64,000 nucleotides of DNA from Candidatus Zixiibacteriota bacterium (GCA_036480375.1 JAZGGI010000050.1:1-64000); one strand, 5' to 3'. Shown: positions 36,171-46,365, counted from the stretch's first letter. The notes: generated by a model not told the origin, from the letters alone. Program-made: numbers and translations.

Positions 36171-37316
36171 ATGAAGATTGCTGTTGTCGGGGCGGGATTG
36201 ATGGGACGAGCGGCAGTTTATGACTTGGCGCGAAATAATGATGTCGTAAAAATCGGACTGTTTGATATTGATTTGAAAGTAGCCAAAGCCGTCGCGAAGA
36301 AATATGGCGGCAAAAAAACAATTGTTAAGAAACTCGATGCTGGTGATTTGAAAACTGCCTTCTGGCAGTTCAAAGAATATGACGCGGTGATATCGGCAGT
36401 GACATATAAATATAATCCCGGTTTGGCCAGTGCGGCGATTAGGGCTAAAGCTCATTTCTTCGATCTGGGCGGGAATAATACGATTGTAGATCAGGAATTC
36501 AAATTGCATGCTCAGGCTAAAAAAGCGGGAGTGGTCGTGATTCCCGATTGCGGGTTGGCACCGGGGATGGTGTCGGTGATCGCGGCGGGGGATTTGGCCA
36601 AATTTGACAAGCCGGAATCATTGCATATCAGAGTAGGGGGACTGCCTCAAAAGCCTCGTCCGCCTCTTGATTATCAAATGCTGTTTTCGGCTGAAGGATT
36701 GATTAACGAATATTATGAGCCGGTGGTAGCGATTCGAAGCGGGAAAAAAGTAAAACTTGCTCCGATGACCGAAATTGAACCGCTGTCGTTTCGGGGGATA
36801 GGCAAACTGGAAGCGTTTACGACTTCGGGAGGAACATCGACGCTTCCGAAGACGTACGGTAAACTTCTCAAAAATCTCGATTACAAAACTATCCGTTATC
36901 CGGGACATTGTGAAAAATTCAAAGCGATGATGGCTATCGGTCTGGATAGTTGGGATAAAATAGAGGTTGACGGCGTTAAAGTCGCGCCCCGTTCAGTATT
37001 CAAAGCGGTATTGGATAAAAATCTGAGTTTTGGAGAGCCTGACCTGACATTGGTGCGGGTGATGACCGAAGGGAAAATCAAAGGCAAGAAGCGCAAATAT
37101 ATCTCTGAGATAATAGATAAAGAGGATAAGAAGACCGGATTGACGGCGATGATGCGGTGTACGTCGTTTCCGGTGACGATTATCGCGTGGATGGCCTGCG
37201 CCGGGCATATTGCCAAACGAGGTGTGATACCTCAGGAATTGGCGGTTGATCCGGCGATATTCAGAAAAGAACTGGGCAAACGGGGAATAAAATTAACGAG
37301 CCGGTGGGGGAAGTAG
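36171..37316 (+). CDS. Saccharopine dehydrogenase-like oxidoreductase
   Basis: 381 residues, ATG with GAAAGGA upstream. Rossmann N-terminus KIAVVGAGLMGRAAVYDLA (GxGxxG), then FDIDLKVAKAVAKKYG. The middle and end resemble saccharopine dehydrogenase or lysine dehydrogenase: HFFDLGGNNTIVDQEF, VVVIPDCGLAPGMVSVIA and GGTSTLPKTYG. It could act on lysine, saccharopine or a carboxy-polyamine; the sequence does not decide. It is followed by the small cysteine-rich protein 5 nt later, so they are probably cotranscribed. Confidence 0.82.
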   Translation: MKIAVVGAGLMGRAAVYDLARNNDVVKIGLFDIDLKVAKAVAKKYGGKKTIVKKLDAGDLKTAFWQFKEYDAVISAVTYKYNPGLASAAIRAKAHFFDLGGNNTIVDQEFKLHAQAKKAGVVVIPDCGLAPGMVSVIAAGDLAKFDKPESLHIRVGGLPQKPRPPLDYQMLFSAEGLINEYYEPVVAIRSGKKVKLAPMTEIEPLSFRGIGKLEAFTTSGGTSTLPKTYGKLLKNLDYKTIRYPGHCEKFKAMMAIGLDSWDKIEVDGVKVAPRSVFKAVLDKNLSFGEPDLTLVRVMTEGKIKGKKRKYISEIIDKEDKKTGLTAMMRCTSFPVTIIAWMACAGHIAKRGVIPQELAVDPAIFRKELGKRGIKLTSRWGK

Positions 37317-37321
37317 GTGAT

Positions 37322-37831
37322 ATGAGTAATGATAATCAAGGCAATAAGGGGATGCCCCGTTCGGAAACGAGAATAAAATTCGCCGAGGAATGGGTCAAGC
37401 AGTTTTTTGATATTTTGGACAATTCACTGGATGAAGAAACTCGGAATAAGGTCATTATGGCCAAGGGTAAGGCCTGCTATCGGAACTGGATAAAGAAATC
37501 GGGCCAGAAGATCAAAAGAAAAACCCTGGAAGAATATAAAACCTGGGTCGAAGAGAACGTGACCAATGATTCGGTTCGAATAGAGGGGAATACGATTTAT
37601 TTTCAATATATGTCGGCGGCCGAGACGGGATTACCATCTGATGAAGGTCAATGTCTTTGTCCGTTTGTTGAGACATTGCCCGAAGGTTTATCGGATTCTT
37701 ATTGCTTGTGTTCGGTGGGTTATGTGAAGGAATGGCATGAATTATTATTGGGAAAAGAAGTCGAGGTTGAGCTTTTGGAGTCGGTTCTTCGCGGCGGTAA
37801 ACGATGTAAATTCAAGATTACGGTTTTATGA
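37322..37831 (+). CDS. Small cysteine-containing protein, DUF6144-like
   Basis: 169 residues from the ATG at 37322; a GTG at 37304 overlaps the preceding gene. The C-terminal half has QCLCPFVETLPEGLSDSYCL and CSVGYVKEWHELLLGK, then ESVLRGGKRCKFKI, a pattern like DUF6144 and V4R-type sensor or hydrolase domains; that match is from memory and weak. No signal peptide. Four to five Cys could bind metal or a cofactor. It sits between the dehydrogenase and radical SAM genes on the same strand. Confidence 0.5.
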   Translation: MSNDNQGNKGMPRSETRIKFAEEWVKQFFDILDNSLDEETRNKVIMAKGKACYRNWIKKSGQKIKRKTLEEYKTWVEENVTNDSVRIEGNTIYFQYMSAAETGLPSDEGQCLCPFVETLPEGLSDSYCLCSVGYVKEWHELLLGKEVEVELLESVLRGGKRCKFKITVL

Positions 37832-37967
37832 GCGGGTTGGAATCTCACAGCAAGCTGTTGAGCACCCGGGCATGGGGGAAAGTGTTTTGATTCTATAAAA
37901 GGGATGACGCGAATTGATTTGTGAATATATTTAACAGATACGCAAAGATAATATAGGAATACAATCA

Positions 37968-38867
37968 ATGCTTAAAGGAATTCACTTTCTCCTTACGTAC
38001 ACCTGTAATTATGAATGCGATCACTGTTTTTTATATTGTGGGCCACACGCCGAGGGAACTTTTACGTCCTGTCAGATAAACGAGGTGCTTGACGAAGCAA
38101 AGAATCTTGGCACGGTGGAGTGGATTTACTTCGAAGGCGGTGAGCCGTTTCTTTATTACCCTCTTTTAGTCGAAGGACTTCGATTGGCTGGTGAAGCTGG
38201 CTTTAAAAAAGGCGTCGTTACTAATTGTTACTGGGCAACAAATACCGATGATGCCGAGCTATGGCTAAAGCCACTTTTGGAAAACGGAATTGAGACTTTA
38301 AATTTGAGTGATGACGCTTTTCATTATGGAGAAGAAAAAGATAATTCCGCCAAAAAAGCCGCCGAAGCTGCTTCAAAATTAGGATTGCAACCCACTCCAA
38401 TTTGCATTGAAAAACCGTCCATAAAGCCGCCCGCTGAAGGCAAAGGAGAGCCGGTAATTGGAGGCGGTGCGCTTTTTAAGGGTCGTGCGGTTGAAAAACT
38501 GACCAATGGTTTACCGACCAAACCACCCGGCGAATTTCGGGAGTGTACTCGTGAAGAACTTATCGAGCCTAAACGCGTTCACGTGGATTCTTTTGGAAAT
38601 GTCCATGTATGTCAGGGATTGAGTATTGGTAATATGTGGGAGAAGCCTCTTTCGGCAATAATTAGAGAGTATGACGCCGCGGCGCATCCGATTTGTGGGC
38701 CATTGAGCAAGGGTGGCCCGGCGGAACTCGCCCAGGCCCACGGCATAACTATCGAAGGTGAATTTGTGGATGAGTGTCATTATTGTTACCTTGTTCGAAG
38801 AAAGCTAATCGATAAGTTCCCGGAATTCCTGGCCCCGCGTCAGGTTTACGGTTTCACTGAGGAATAA
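37968..38867 (+). CDS. Radical SAM protein with C-terminal cysteine motif
   Basis: 299 residues, ATG with TAGGAAT upstream. CNYECDHC (C13, C17, C20) binds the [4Fe-4S] cluster and SAM, and FEGGEP near residue 56 is the SAM-binding motif. The C-terminal part has several Cys (CQG, ICGP, ECHYCYL), suggesting a SPASM/Twitch-like auxiliary cluster. Substrate unknown; such proteins often modify peptides or tailor cofactors. No precursor peptide was found next to it. Confidence 0.88.
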   Translation: MLKGIHFLLTYTCNYECDHCFLYCGPHAEGTFTSCQINEVLDEAKNLGTVEWIYFEGGEPFLYYPLLVEGLRLAGEAGFKKGVVTNCYWATNTDDAELWLKPLLENGIETLNLSDDAFHYGEEKDNSAKKAAEAASKLGLQPTPICIEKPSIKPPAEGKGEPVIGGGALFKGRAVEKLTNGLPTKPPGEFRECTREELIEPKRVHVDSFGNVHVCQGLSIGNMWEKPLSAIIREYDAAAHPICGPLSKGGPAELAQAHGITIEGEFVDECHYCYLVRRKLIDKFPEFLAPRQVYGFTEE

Positions 38868-39128
38868 GATTTGTGCCTCACACATTGGAAGAGTACGGAT
38901 ATTGGCTGAAGCCCGTTGCAGGCTCCATCCCGAGACTCCCCATATTAAACGGAATACCAAACCCAAAAAAATATACGAAAGTTCAATAAGGGCATCAATT
39001 GGGATTTTATTGTCTGGGCCTTGCTTTGATACGATTATGCTTGACATTACATGACAGATTCTTCATTTTTTTTACCCATAATGGAAATAGCTAATAGGTA
39101 AATTGCATTTATTTTAAAGGAGGGACAT

Positions 39129-40409
39129 TTGATCAAACGAATAATAATTGATTTAGTTATATGTGCACAGGTTTTGATTTGCCTGATTAGTTGTACCGGA
39201 GAAAATCAGGATTTTGAGATTACTCCGATCAAAAATCAAGCTACTATTAGTTTCGTAGTAGAGACTGACAAGCCCTATTATAACGGTTACTCAGATTCTC
39301 TCGTAAAACAAGTATTACTTACTCTGCCGGGTTTGGGGAAATGTGTCTTCATAAGACGTTATTCAGATGTGAGGATTCAATTTATGTGGGACAGTACTCA
39401 GTCTCATCGTGGTTTTCAATTAACGCCAGAAGAGTTGCCCGGTCCGGATAAATATTCGATTGTTCTTACCTGGGATGCTGATGCCGGAATATCAAATGGA
39501 TATTTTCAGGGTATCGATTTCCGTACAGAGGATTCTCTCAATTACACCCCTTGGGAAATTCTGAATGAAGCGACCCGAGTGGAATTGGGCGAAGGGCCAT
39601 TGCGGGTGACCGATGTGACTGTAATACCAAGGTACTCGACAGCAGCCGAAGTCAGCAATTTATTGCAGAAAGATTTAATTGGTTCCGAGATAAATGTTTT
39701 GTGGCAGAAGGAGTTTTCCGCTCCCATGGAGGTTGAGTCTCGCAAAGGGAAATTAGTTTATACTTCGGAGAATGATAAAGGCGGAGGAATCGAGGCTTGG
39801 ATTGTAGAAGGTCCGGGAATTATAGATACAGAAGATGATGTCATTTATGTTCGCTCCAAAATACCTGATCCTCCCGATCCTTCGACTGGACATTTCAATT
39901 TCTGGTGCCGGGAAGATATGCCGCAGAGCTTCGTTGCCGAATGGGAATTTAAACCGGTATCAGAATATGGATTGGCCGGAGTTTTCTTTTCAGCAACAGG
40001 AGAAAATGGAGAAGATATTTTTGATCCGGCACTTCCGGTTCGAGACGGGCATTATCCCCAATACCACTCGGGAGCGATAGCGAGTTATTTTTTATTTTAT
40101 TATACTAATCGAAAGGTAAATCGAACAACCGACTATTCGACTTCATGGTTGCTCAAAGCGAATAATATCTCAAGTTTGGGCAAGGGGGAAATGGGTATCC
40201 ATCCGAGAAGAAATGAGTTTTCAAAAGTATGTCTCATAAAAGATAATAATCGCATCCAATTTTCGGTAAATGGTCGGGTTACATTGGACTTTACAGATCC
40301 CGGTAATGAACGATGGGGCCCTGTATTGAACGGGGGTAAAATAGGATTCAGGCAAATGGCTAGAACGGTAGCGGCATATCGCAAATTTAAGGTGTGGGAA
40401 TTAAAATAA
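39129..40409 (+). CDS. DUF1961-family lipoprotein
   Basis: 426 residues, TTG start with AAAGGAGGG upstream. Lipobox LISC with Cys22. The N-terminal domain (30-190) is beta-rich and unidentified. The C-terminal part, from about residue 190, has DUF1961 features: VEGPGIIDTED, HFNFWCREDMPQSFVAEWEF, YHSGAIASYFLFYYTN and GGKIGFRQMARTVAAYRKF, a concanavalin-like lectin fold. Probably a surface protein that binds or acts on carbohydrate. Terminator beyond. Confidence 0.78.
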   Translation: MIKRIIIDLVICAQVLICLISCTGENQDFEITPIKNQATISFVVETDKPYYNGYSDSLVKQVLLTLPGLGKCVFIRRYSDVRIQFMWDSTQSHRGFQLTPEELPGPDKYSIVLTWDADAGISNGYFQGIDFRTEDSLNYTPWEILNEATRVELGEGPLRVTDVTVIPRYSTAAEVSNLLQKDLIGSEINVLWQKEFSAPMEVESRKGKLVYTSENDKGGGIEAWIVEGPGIIDTEDDVIYVRSKIPDPPDPSTGHFNFWCREDMPQSFVAEWEFKPVSEYGLAGVFFSATGENGEDIFDPALPVRDGHYPQYHSGAIASYFLFYYTNRKVNRTTDYSTSWLLKANNISSLGKGEMGIHPRRNEFSKVCLIKDNNRIQFSVNGRVTLDFTDPGNERWGPVLNGGKIGFRQMARTVAAYRKFKVWELK

Positions 40410-40502
40410 ATATGACTATGGTAATCCTATTGGAAGGCGGAATATCCTCGCGAAACATTAACAATCGGGGGCAGATGTCGAGAGGCTGTCCCCCACATAT
40501 AC

Positions 40503-40534
40503 AAAAAGCCCCGTCTTGCGTAACGGGGCTTTTT
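40503..40534. terminator. Bidirectional terminator of DUF1961 gene and isc operon
   Basis: AAAAAGCCCCGT / ACGGGGCTTTTT, a perfect 12-bp inverted repeat with an 8-nt loop. It lies between the convergent DUF1961 gene and iscX. Confidence 0.92.
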
Positions 40535-40573
40535 GGGAGTGGGAGGTAAGAGTATAGCAACAGCAAACGGAAG

Positions 40574-40777
40574 CTACTTTCCGTCCTGGTATTCCTCGAG
40601 CCAGGCCATCTGAATAGCTTCCAGTTTTCTTTCATCGGACGCCCGCGGATTATCGTCAAATCCGGAAAGCTCAGTCACCATCTTATGTAAATCGGTGAAG
40701 CGCACATCCAGTGGATTCAAATCCGGAAACGTCTCGTATAATTCGTACCCTATATCTTCAGCATCTCTCCAGGTCAT
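40574..40777 (-). CDS. iscX: IscX
   Basis: 67 residues from the ATG at 40777 (AAGGGAAT upstream). MTWRDAEDIGYELYETFPDL and DPRFTDLHK-like NPLDVRFTDLHKMVTELSGF are the standard IscX motifs. A small acidic protein that binds IscS and modulates Fe-S assembly (known). Last gene of the isc operon. Confidence 0.93.
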   Translation of the reverse strand: MTWRDAEDIGYELYETFPDLNPLDVRFTDLHKMVTELSGFDDNPRASDERKLEAIQMAWLEEYQDGK

Positions 40778-40794
40778 TTTTATATTCCCTTTAT

Positions 40795-41091
40795 TTACAA
40801 TTGCGGTCGGGGCGGAATCGCGATTTTGACATTGCCCTGCACGCGTGACTGGCAGGCCAAACGTGATTCCAGTTTGAGACCTTCGGCAGTATCGAGCATG
40901 TCTTCCTCTTCTTCCGAGATTTCCGACAGGTTGTCCATGCCTTCGATGATATAGACGTGACAAGTGCTGCAGGCGCAATTCCCGCCGCAGTTGTGGTCCA
41001 GTTCGATATCGTTATCGAGAGCGATATCGAGGAGACTCTCGCCGGAGTCGGCTACGATCTCCTTGTTATCGATAATTACTTTTGGCATCAT
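40795..41091 (-). CDS. fdx: [2Fe-2S] ferredoxin of the ISC system
   Basis: 98 residues from ATG at 41091. Adrenodoxin-type ligands C35, C41, C44 and C80 in CGGNCACSTCHVYI and RLACQSR. Electron donor for cluster assembly. It lies between hscA and iscX; iscX starts 17 nt downstream. Confidence 0.92.
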   Translation of the reverse strand: MMPKVIIDNKEIVADSGESLLDIALDNDIELDHNCGGNCACSTCHVYIIEGMDNLSEISEEEEDMLDTAEGLKLESRLACQSRVQGNVKIAIPPRPQL

Positions 41092-41104
41092 GTATAATCT
41101 ACCT

Positions 41105-42949
41105 TTATGTTGCCAGTTTTTTGGCGTCACCTACGGTTTTATCTTTGAGTAGGCCTCCGATTGATTGATTCATTATTCGGGCGGCCAAATCCGAGGTGGC
41201 GTCGTTTAAATCATCGAGTTTTTCTCGCAGGATGGATGAATTTGTACCCTGCATAGCTTCTTTTAATTCGTCAATAGTATCGAGAATTTCTTCCCTTTCG
41301 TCAGTTGTAACGTCAGATACGATTGCCAGGGCTTTTTCGGCGGCTTTGATTACGGTTTGGGATTCCTGAGTCAGCTCTGTAAACAATCTTTTCTCGATAT
41401 CGTCCCGGGCATTTTCGAATGATGCTTTGACCATGCGATTAACTTCCTCACGGCTCAGGCCGTATGACGGTTCAACGGTAATTTCATGTTTTTCGCCGGT
41501 TTTTTTATTACTGGCCGCGACATGTAAAATTCCGTCGGCGTCGAGGGTAAACGAAACCAGTATGCGAGGGAATCCGGCCTTTTGCGGTTCGATGCCTTTG
41601 AGGTCAAATCTGCCCAGAGGCCTGTTGTCGGCGACCATTTCCCGCTCGCCCTGATAGACGTTAATCGCTACCGCGGTTTGACCATCGACGTAAGTTGTAA
41701 AGACCTCGGTCGCGACGGCGGGGACTTTGCCATTGCGGGGGATTAACACATTCATGACGCCCCCCATGGTCTCGATTCCAAGCGAGAGAGGCGTGACGTC
41801 GAGCAGGAGCAAGTCGTTGCGGCCGCCGGTTAAGATATCGGCCTGAATCGCCGCGCCGAGAGCAACGGCCGTATCCGGGCTGAGATCGCTGTGGGGAATT
41901 TTGTTGAAGAATTTTTCGATTTCATTCCTGATAAGCGGTATTCGGGTTGAACCGCCAACTAAAATAACTTCATCTATATCTGAGGTTGTCAATCCGGCGT
42001 CGGTTAAGGCCTGCCCACAGAGGCTTAATGTTTTATCCAGATATAGTTTTATTTTTTCCTCAAATTTGCGGCGCGATAGTGAAGTTTTGAATCGTTGATT
42101 TTCGAATAACAGCGCTATACGGAAATTTTCGGCATTAGATAATGCTTTCTTGGCGTTTTCAGCTTCTCTTTTTAATACGGCGCGGATATAAGGATCATCC
42201 ATATCCATATGATAGTTAACCGCCTCTGCGTCGGCTTTGATAAGTTCTATCAATACGTTATCAAAATCATCTCCGCCCAGGTTGGTATCTCCGGCAGTCG
42301 CCAAGACTTCGAAAATCCCATTTTCGACGTTGAGGATTGAGATATCAAAAGTTCCGCCTCCGAGGTCGTAAACGACCACTTGTCCTTTTTTTAGTTTATT
42401 CATGCCATAAGCGAGGGCGGCGGCGGTCGGTTCATTGATTATACGCATAACTTCGAGCCCGGCAATCTTTCCGGCGTCGCGTGTCGCCTGACGCTGGGCA
42501 TCATCGAAGTATGCCGGGACGGTGATGACCGCTTTGGTTACTTCATGACCGAGATTGTCCTCGGCTTGCTTTTTTAGCTCTCGCAATATTGAAGCGGATA
42601 ATTCAACCGGAGAGTAAACTCTACCTGCGACTTTAACCGAAGCCAATCCTCGCAGGTCGGCGCAGACTTCAAACGGCAGTTTATCCAGGTCATCTTCAAT
42701 ATCAGAGGCGGCCTTTCCCATTAATCGTTTAATGGAATAAACCGTTCGCTCGGGATTTTCGGCCAGAGCATCGTAAGCGGGTATGCCAATAATTAATATG
42801 TCGTTCTCAATGTTGATGACCGAGGGAACAATGTCTCCATGCTCTCCCGAAAGAATCTCGGGTTGACCGTCGCGAACGATTGAGACGAGTGAATTGGTCG
42901 TGCCCAGGTCAATTCCGATGGCGGCTGCTTGTTTTTCCTTTGATGTCAT
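41105..42949 (-). CDS. hscA: Fe-S assembly Hsp70 chaperone HscA
   Basis: 614 residues. [17 protein letters not shown] is the Hsp70 nucleotide-binding start; also [14 protein letters not shown], and [10 protein letters not shown], and a substrate-binding domain from about residue 390. HscA uses ATP to help release clusters from IscU, recognising LPPVK in IscU, which is present here. It overlaps hscB by 4 nt (ATGA). Confidence 0.94.
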   Translation of the reverse strand: MTSKEKQAAAIGIDLGTTNSLVSIVRDGQPEILSGEHGDIVPSVINIENDILIIGIPAYDALAENPERTVYSIKRLMGKAASDIEDDLDKLPFEVCADLRGLASVKVAGRVYSPVELSASILRELKKQAEDNLGHEVTKAVITVPAYFDDAQRQATRDAGKIAGLEVMRIINEPTAAALAYGMNKLKKGQVVVYDLGGGTFDISILNVENGIFEVLATAGDTNLGGDDFDNVLIELIKADAEAVNYHMDMDDPYIRAVLKREAENAKKALSNAENFRIALLFENQRFKTSLSRRKFEEKIKLYLDKTLSLCGQALTDAGLTTSDIDEVILVGGSTRIPLIRNEIEKFFNKIPHSDLSPDTAVALGAAIQADILTGGRNDLLLLDVTPLSLGIETMGGVMNVLIPRNGKVPAVATEVFTTYVDGQTAVAINVYQGEREMVADNRPLGRFDLKGIEPQKAGFPRILVSFTLDADGILHVAASNKKTGEKHEITVEPSYGLSREEVNRMVKASFENARDDIEKRLFTELTQESQTVIKAAEKALAIVSDVTTDEREEILDTIDELKEAMQGTNSSILREKLDDLNDATSDLAARIMNQSIGGLLKDKTVGDAKKLAT

Positions 42950-43611
42950 TTGCGATTCTCCATATGATTCAATGCCGCTTCGATGCGCCCGATAATCGTT
43001 CTGAGATATTTGATATTGTTCAGCGAAGATTCAATTTGATCGGCGACTTTAGTTTCGTTTTGCAGGAGCCGGTCGAAAAGCGGATGAAGCGATTGAACGA
43101 GCTTATTTTTTAACTCCCGAAAGCGTTTCAATGTTTCCATCAATTGACTTCTTTGGTTTTCATTAAGGCTTTCACCCAGAAGAATCTCGCCAATCTCGAG
43201 AATCTCATCAAGTAATTCCCGTGGAGGAGTCGGGTTGCCGGGTGTGTTACCGACCATAATCGAAAGAAGGTAGTCGGCTCTTTTAATCGGATCCATTAGG
43301 ACTTTGAGAGCCGTATTCAGATAAGCGGTGTTATCGCGGGCAATGGACTTTTCCGCTTCAGACCGGATTGAATAAAAATCGGGATGGAATTGCCGGGAAA
43401 GATCGTAAAATCGTTTTTTCAAAAGCTCTTCATTGATAGAATACGATTTCTCAAGATTGAAAAGCCTGAAATAATCGCTAAGATCATCGACACACTGGAT
43501 TTTTACGCAATGTTTGCAAAACGGTCCCGGGCCGACTTCTTCTTTGCATGACCAGCAAAGATGATGCACATCATCAATCGGTATGGATGAAATGTTTTCA
43601 GGAGTTGACAT
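42946..43611 (-). CDS. hscB: Co-chaperone HscB with N-terminal zinc finger
   Basis: 221 residues from the ATG at 43611 (GGGGAG 7 nt upstream); it overlaps the DUF2480 gene by 14 nt. The N-terminus has C19-x2-C22 and C32-x2-C35, a zinc finger like that of mitochondrial HSCB (inference). J domain with HPD at 76-78 in SRQFHPDFY, then the C-terminal helical bundle that binds IscU. Delivers IscU to HscA. Confidence 0.9.
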   Translation of the reverse strand: MSTPENISSIPIDDVHHLCWSCKEEVGPGPFCKHCVKIQCVDDLSDYFRLFNLEKSYSINEELLKKRFYDLSRQFHPDFYSIRSEAEKSIARDNTAYLNTALKVLMDPIKRADYLLSIMVGNTPGNPTPPRELLDEILEIGEILLGESLNENQRSQLMETLKRFRELKNKLVQSLHPLFDRLLQNETKVADQIESSLNNIKYLRTIIGRIEAALNHMENRK

Positions 43612-43870
43612 GCCGAGTCTCCCCACGCCGCTGCCTAAAAACCGGGATTGATGAATGTTCATTGCCGTACTTGATGATTTTGGCTATTTCCGCAAGGCGG
43701 GACGCTACCGCCATAAACGCCCAAGGGGGAATGGCGGTCGTGCCGCAGCCTTTGACGAGAACTCGCTCATCGCGATACGATTCCCAGTCGAATTTTTCGA
43801 GCCGATCAAAGAAACCGCTTTCGGTTATGATGCCGCTATCTAAAAATTGCGTCATTTCCAGTATTTTCAT
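43598..43870 (-). CDS. DUF2480-like protein within the isc operon
   Basis: 90 residues from the ATG at 43870. Core FDRLEKFDWESYRDERVLVK and AIPPWAFMAVASRLAEIAK matches what I know of DUF2480, a family seen near Fe-S assembly genes in Bacteroidota-type genomes. It is shorter than many members (about 165 residues). It lies between iscA and hscB, starting 12 nt after iscA and overlapping hscB, so it is part of the operon. Function unknown. Confidence 0.65.
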   Translation of the reverse strand: MKILEMTQFLDSGIITESGFFDRLEKFDWESYRDERVLVKGCGTTAIPPWAFMAVASRLAEIAKIIKYGNEHSSIPVFRQRRGETRHVNS

Positions 43871-43881
43871 TTTCGCCCCCG

Positions 43882-44235
43882 TTAAACCGAAAAAGATGTT
43901 CCGCAACTACAACCCCGAAGGGATTTGGGATTTTCAAACTGGAAGCCGCCCGTCAAAAGTTCATTTGAAAAATCAATTGTCGTGCCGCCCATGTAAATTA
44001 ACGATTTTTGATCAATAACAATTTTGAGGCCATTGATTTCAATGACGCGGTCATACTGATTGATTTTATCATCAAACGACATGGCATAGCTCAGGCCGCT
44101 GCATCCTCCGCCCTGAACGCCGACGCGCAACATCAAGCTATCTTCTTTTTGTTTGGAGATAAGTCTTTTAACTTCGGCAATAGCCGCGGGAGTTATCTGA
44201 ATAGTATCCTGCATTTCGGTATTAATCTCTGACAT
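43882..44235 (-). CDS. iscA: A-type Fe-S carrier IscA
   Basis: 117 residues. A-type signature Cys residues in GGGCSGLSYAMSF and RGCSCGTSFSV. Carries or delivers clusters, and may bind iron. The start codon shares one base with the iscU stop. Confidence 0.92.
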   Translation of the reverse strand: MSEINTEMQDTIQITPAAIAEVKRLISKQKEDSLMLRVGVQGGGCSGLSYAMSFDDKINQYDRVIEINGLKIVIDQKSLIYMGGTTIDFSNELLTGGFQFENPKSLRGCSCGTSFSV

Positions 44236-44666
44236 TATGCCGCCCTTTCATCCTGCAAGCTCTTTTCCGTTTCTTCTTTATTCCCTTTCTCAGTTTTCTC
44301 CATATAGTCGGTTAAGGCCGCTTTAAGAGCGTCTTCGGCCAGAACCGAGCAATGGATTTTGACCGGGGGAAGAGATAGTTCGTTGACGATATCGGTGTTT
44401 TTTATTTTCATAGCTTCATTAACTGATTTTCCCTTGACCCATTCAGTCGCCAGGGATGATGAAGCGATTGCCGAACCGCAGCCAAAGGTTTTAAATTTGG
44501 CGTCTTCAATGATGTTATCTTCATTAATCTTTAACTGCAATTTCATGACGTCACCGCATTCGGGAGCACCGACGATGCCGGTTCCGACCCGGGAGTCGTT
44601 TTTATCAAGAGATCCCATATTGCGGGGATTCTTGAAGTGGTCGATTACTTTTTCAGAGTAAGCCAT
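44235..44666 (-). CDS. iscU: Fe-S scaffold protein IscU
   Basis: 143 residues, ATG after GGAGG. Cluster ligands C37, C63 and C106 with D39, and the HscA recognition motif LPPVK at 99-103. The last 20 residues form an extra charged tail. Sits between iscS and iscA. Confidence 0.95.
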   Translation of the reverse strand: MAYSEKVIDHFKNPRNMGSLDKNDSRVGTGIVGAPECGDVMKLQLKINEDNIIEDAKFKTFGCGSAIASSSLATEWVKGKSVNEAMKIKNTDIVNELSLPPVKIHCSVLAEDALKAALTDYMEKTEKGNKEETEKSLQDERAA

Positions 44667-44709
44667 TTTTATAACCTCCGGATTATATATCCAAAAATAT
44701 TTGTTTTTC

Positions 44710-45924
44710 TTAATGTTCCGTCCATGCGACCGATTTCAGATCGATACCTTCTTTGGCCATTTCATAAAGCGGAGACATCTCCCGCAGTCGCGTGACGGCC
44801 TGCACAATTTTTTGACCGACATATTCGACTTCTTCCTCAGTCGTGGAACGACCCAGGCCGAAACGGATGGAGCTATGGGCCAGTTCATCATCGACTCCGA
44901 GGGCCATTAATACATGGGACGGGTCAAGCGTCGCTGATGTACAGGCCGAACCGGATGACAAAGCGACGTCATTCATTTCCATGAGAAGCGATTCGCCTTC
45001 GACATAGGCGAAAGAAATATTCAAGTTGCCGGGGAGACGCTTTTCGGGGTGACCATTGAGATAGACTTCATCAAGCCGGTTCATGATGATATGCTTTAAT
45101 TTTTCTCTAAGGCCGGTCAGGCGTTTGGCTTCACGCTCCATTTCATCAACGGCCAATTCGACCGCTTTGCCAAAGCCGATAATTCCCGGAACGTTGAGAG
45201 TACCCGAACGCAAACCGCGTTCGTGGCCGCCGCCGTCAACCAGCGCGACACAGCGGACACGGGGATTTTTACGGCGAACGTAGAGAACGCCTATGCCTTT
45301 GGGACCATATATTTTGTGAGCCGAGACCGACATTAAATCAATCTTCATGACGTTGACGTCGAGGGGAATTTTCCCGAGGGCCTGGGTGGCGTCGGTATGG
45401 AAAAAGACATTATGCTCGCGGGCGATAGCGCCAATTTCCTCGACCGGCTGGATGACGCCGATCTCATTATTGACGGCCATAATTGAAATCAGTATTGTTT
45501 TTTCGGTTATGGCATTTCTCAAGTCGTCTAAGTTTATGATGCCGTCTTTGTCAACCGGCAAATAAGTGACTTTTATTCCCTGGCGTTCCAGGCGAGCGGC
45601 GGTATCAAGAATAGCCGGGTGCTCGGTTTTTGCCGTGATAATATGATTGCCCCGAGAGGCATACATTTCGGTAATTCCCTTGAGAACAATGTTGTTAGAT
45701 TCAGTAGCGCCGCTGGTGAAGATTATCTCACGAGCAGCGGCTCCAATCGCATCAGCGATAGTCGCTCGAGCGCCTTCGACAGCCTTCTCCGCTTCCCAGC
45801 CAAACGAATGATTTCGGCTGGCCGCGTTTCCGAATTTTTCGGAAAAATAAGGCAACATGGCATCTACGACACGTTTATCGGTAGGCGTCGTCGCCTGATA
45901 ATCCATATAGACAGGAGTTTTCAT
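44710..45924 (-). CDS. iscS: Cysteine desulfurase IscS
   Basis: 404 residues, GAGGAT then ATG. PLP lysine K204 in [10 protein letters not shown], His-rich region AKTEHPAIL, and the sulfur-carrying Cys328 in LSSGSACTS. Group I desulfurase, donating sulfur to IscU. Confidence 0.95.
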   Translation of the reverse strand: MKTPVYMDYQATTPTDKRVVDAMLPYFSEKFGNAASRNHSFGWEAEKAVEGARATIADAIGAAAREIIFTSGATESNNIVLKGITEMYASRGNHIITAKTEHPAILDTAARLERQGIKVTYLPVDKDGIINLDDLRNAITEKTILISIMAVNNEIGVIQPVEEIGAIAREHNVFFHTDATQALGKIPLDVNVMKIDLMSVSAHKIYGPKGIGVLYVRRKNPRVRCVALVDGGGHERGLRSGTLNVPGIIGFGKAVELAVDEMEREAKRLTGLREKLKHIIMNRLDEVYLNGHPEKRLPGNLNISFAYVEGESLLMEMNDVALSSGSACTSATLDPSHVLMALGVDDELAHSSIRFGLGRSTTEEEVEYVGQKIVQAVTRLREMSPLYEMAKEGIDLKSVAWTEH

Positions 45925-45948
45925 ATCCTCAATCCTCCGATAATATTT

Positions 45949-46365
45949 TCAAACTTCATGGTGCTCCATCGTAAAATCAGACAGAGTGGTTTTTCTTAGA
46001 ATACCTTCCATTTGGTCATTGACGCGTTCCATTGGGCGACGAATCCGGCAGATGGGGAACCTACCGCAAATTTCTTCATTTGGAACGCATTCAATCAGGG
46101 TCGGTTTTTTTTCAAGAGCATTTATAATGTCTGCCAGAGAAACATCGTCGGCGTTTCGAGCCAATCGAAAACCTCCCGATACTCCCGTGTAAGAGACCGC
46201 CAATCCGGCCTTTACCAATTCCGACAAGATTTTCGCAAGGAGCTCTTTGGGGAGGACCAGATTATTGGCCATTTCGGTGACGTTAGTAACCTGATCGTCA
46301 TCAAGCGTAGATAAGTAGGTCAGGGCGCTCAACCCGTATTCAGTCCTTTTTGATAGCGAAAACAT
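45949..46365 (-). CDS. iscR: Rrf2-family regulator IscR
   Basis: 138 residues from the ATG at 46365 (AAGGATC upstream). Winged helix TEYGLSALTYLS, GVSGGFRLAR, and C93, C100 and C106 arranged as the [2Fe-2S] ligands of IscR. First gene of the operon, with a type I operator 23 nt upstream of the start. Expected to repress the operon when holding a cluster. Confidence 0.92.
   Translation of the reverse strand: MFSLSKRTEYGLSALTYLSTLDDDQVTNVTEMANNLVLPKELLAKILSELVKAGLAVSYTGVSGGFRLARNADDVSLADIINALEKKPTLIECVPNEEICGRFPICRIRRPMERVNDQMEGILRKTTLSDFTMEHHEV

Noticed and set aside
38868-39128. Peptide precursor for the radical SAM enzyme
   Set aside because: No short frame with a ribosome-binding site and Cys- or Gly-rich core could be supported in this gap.
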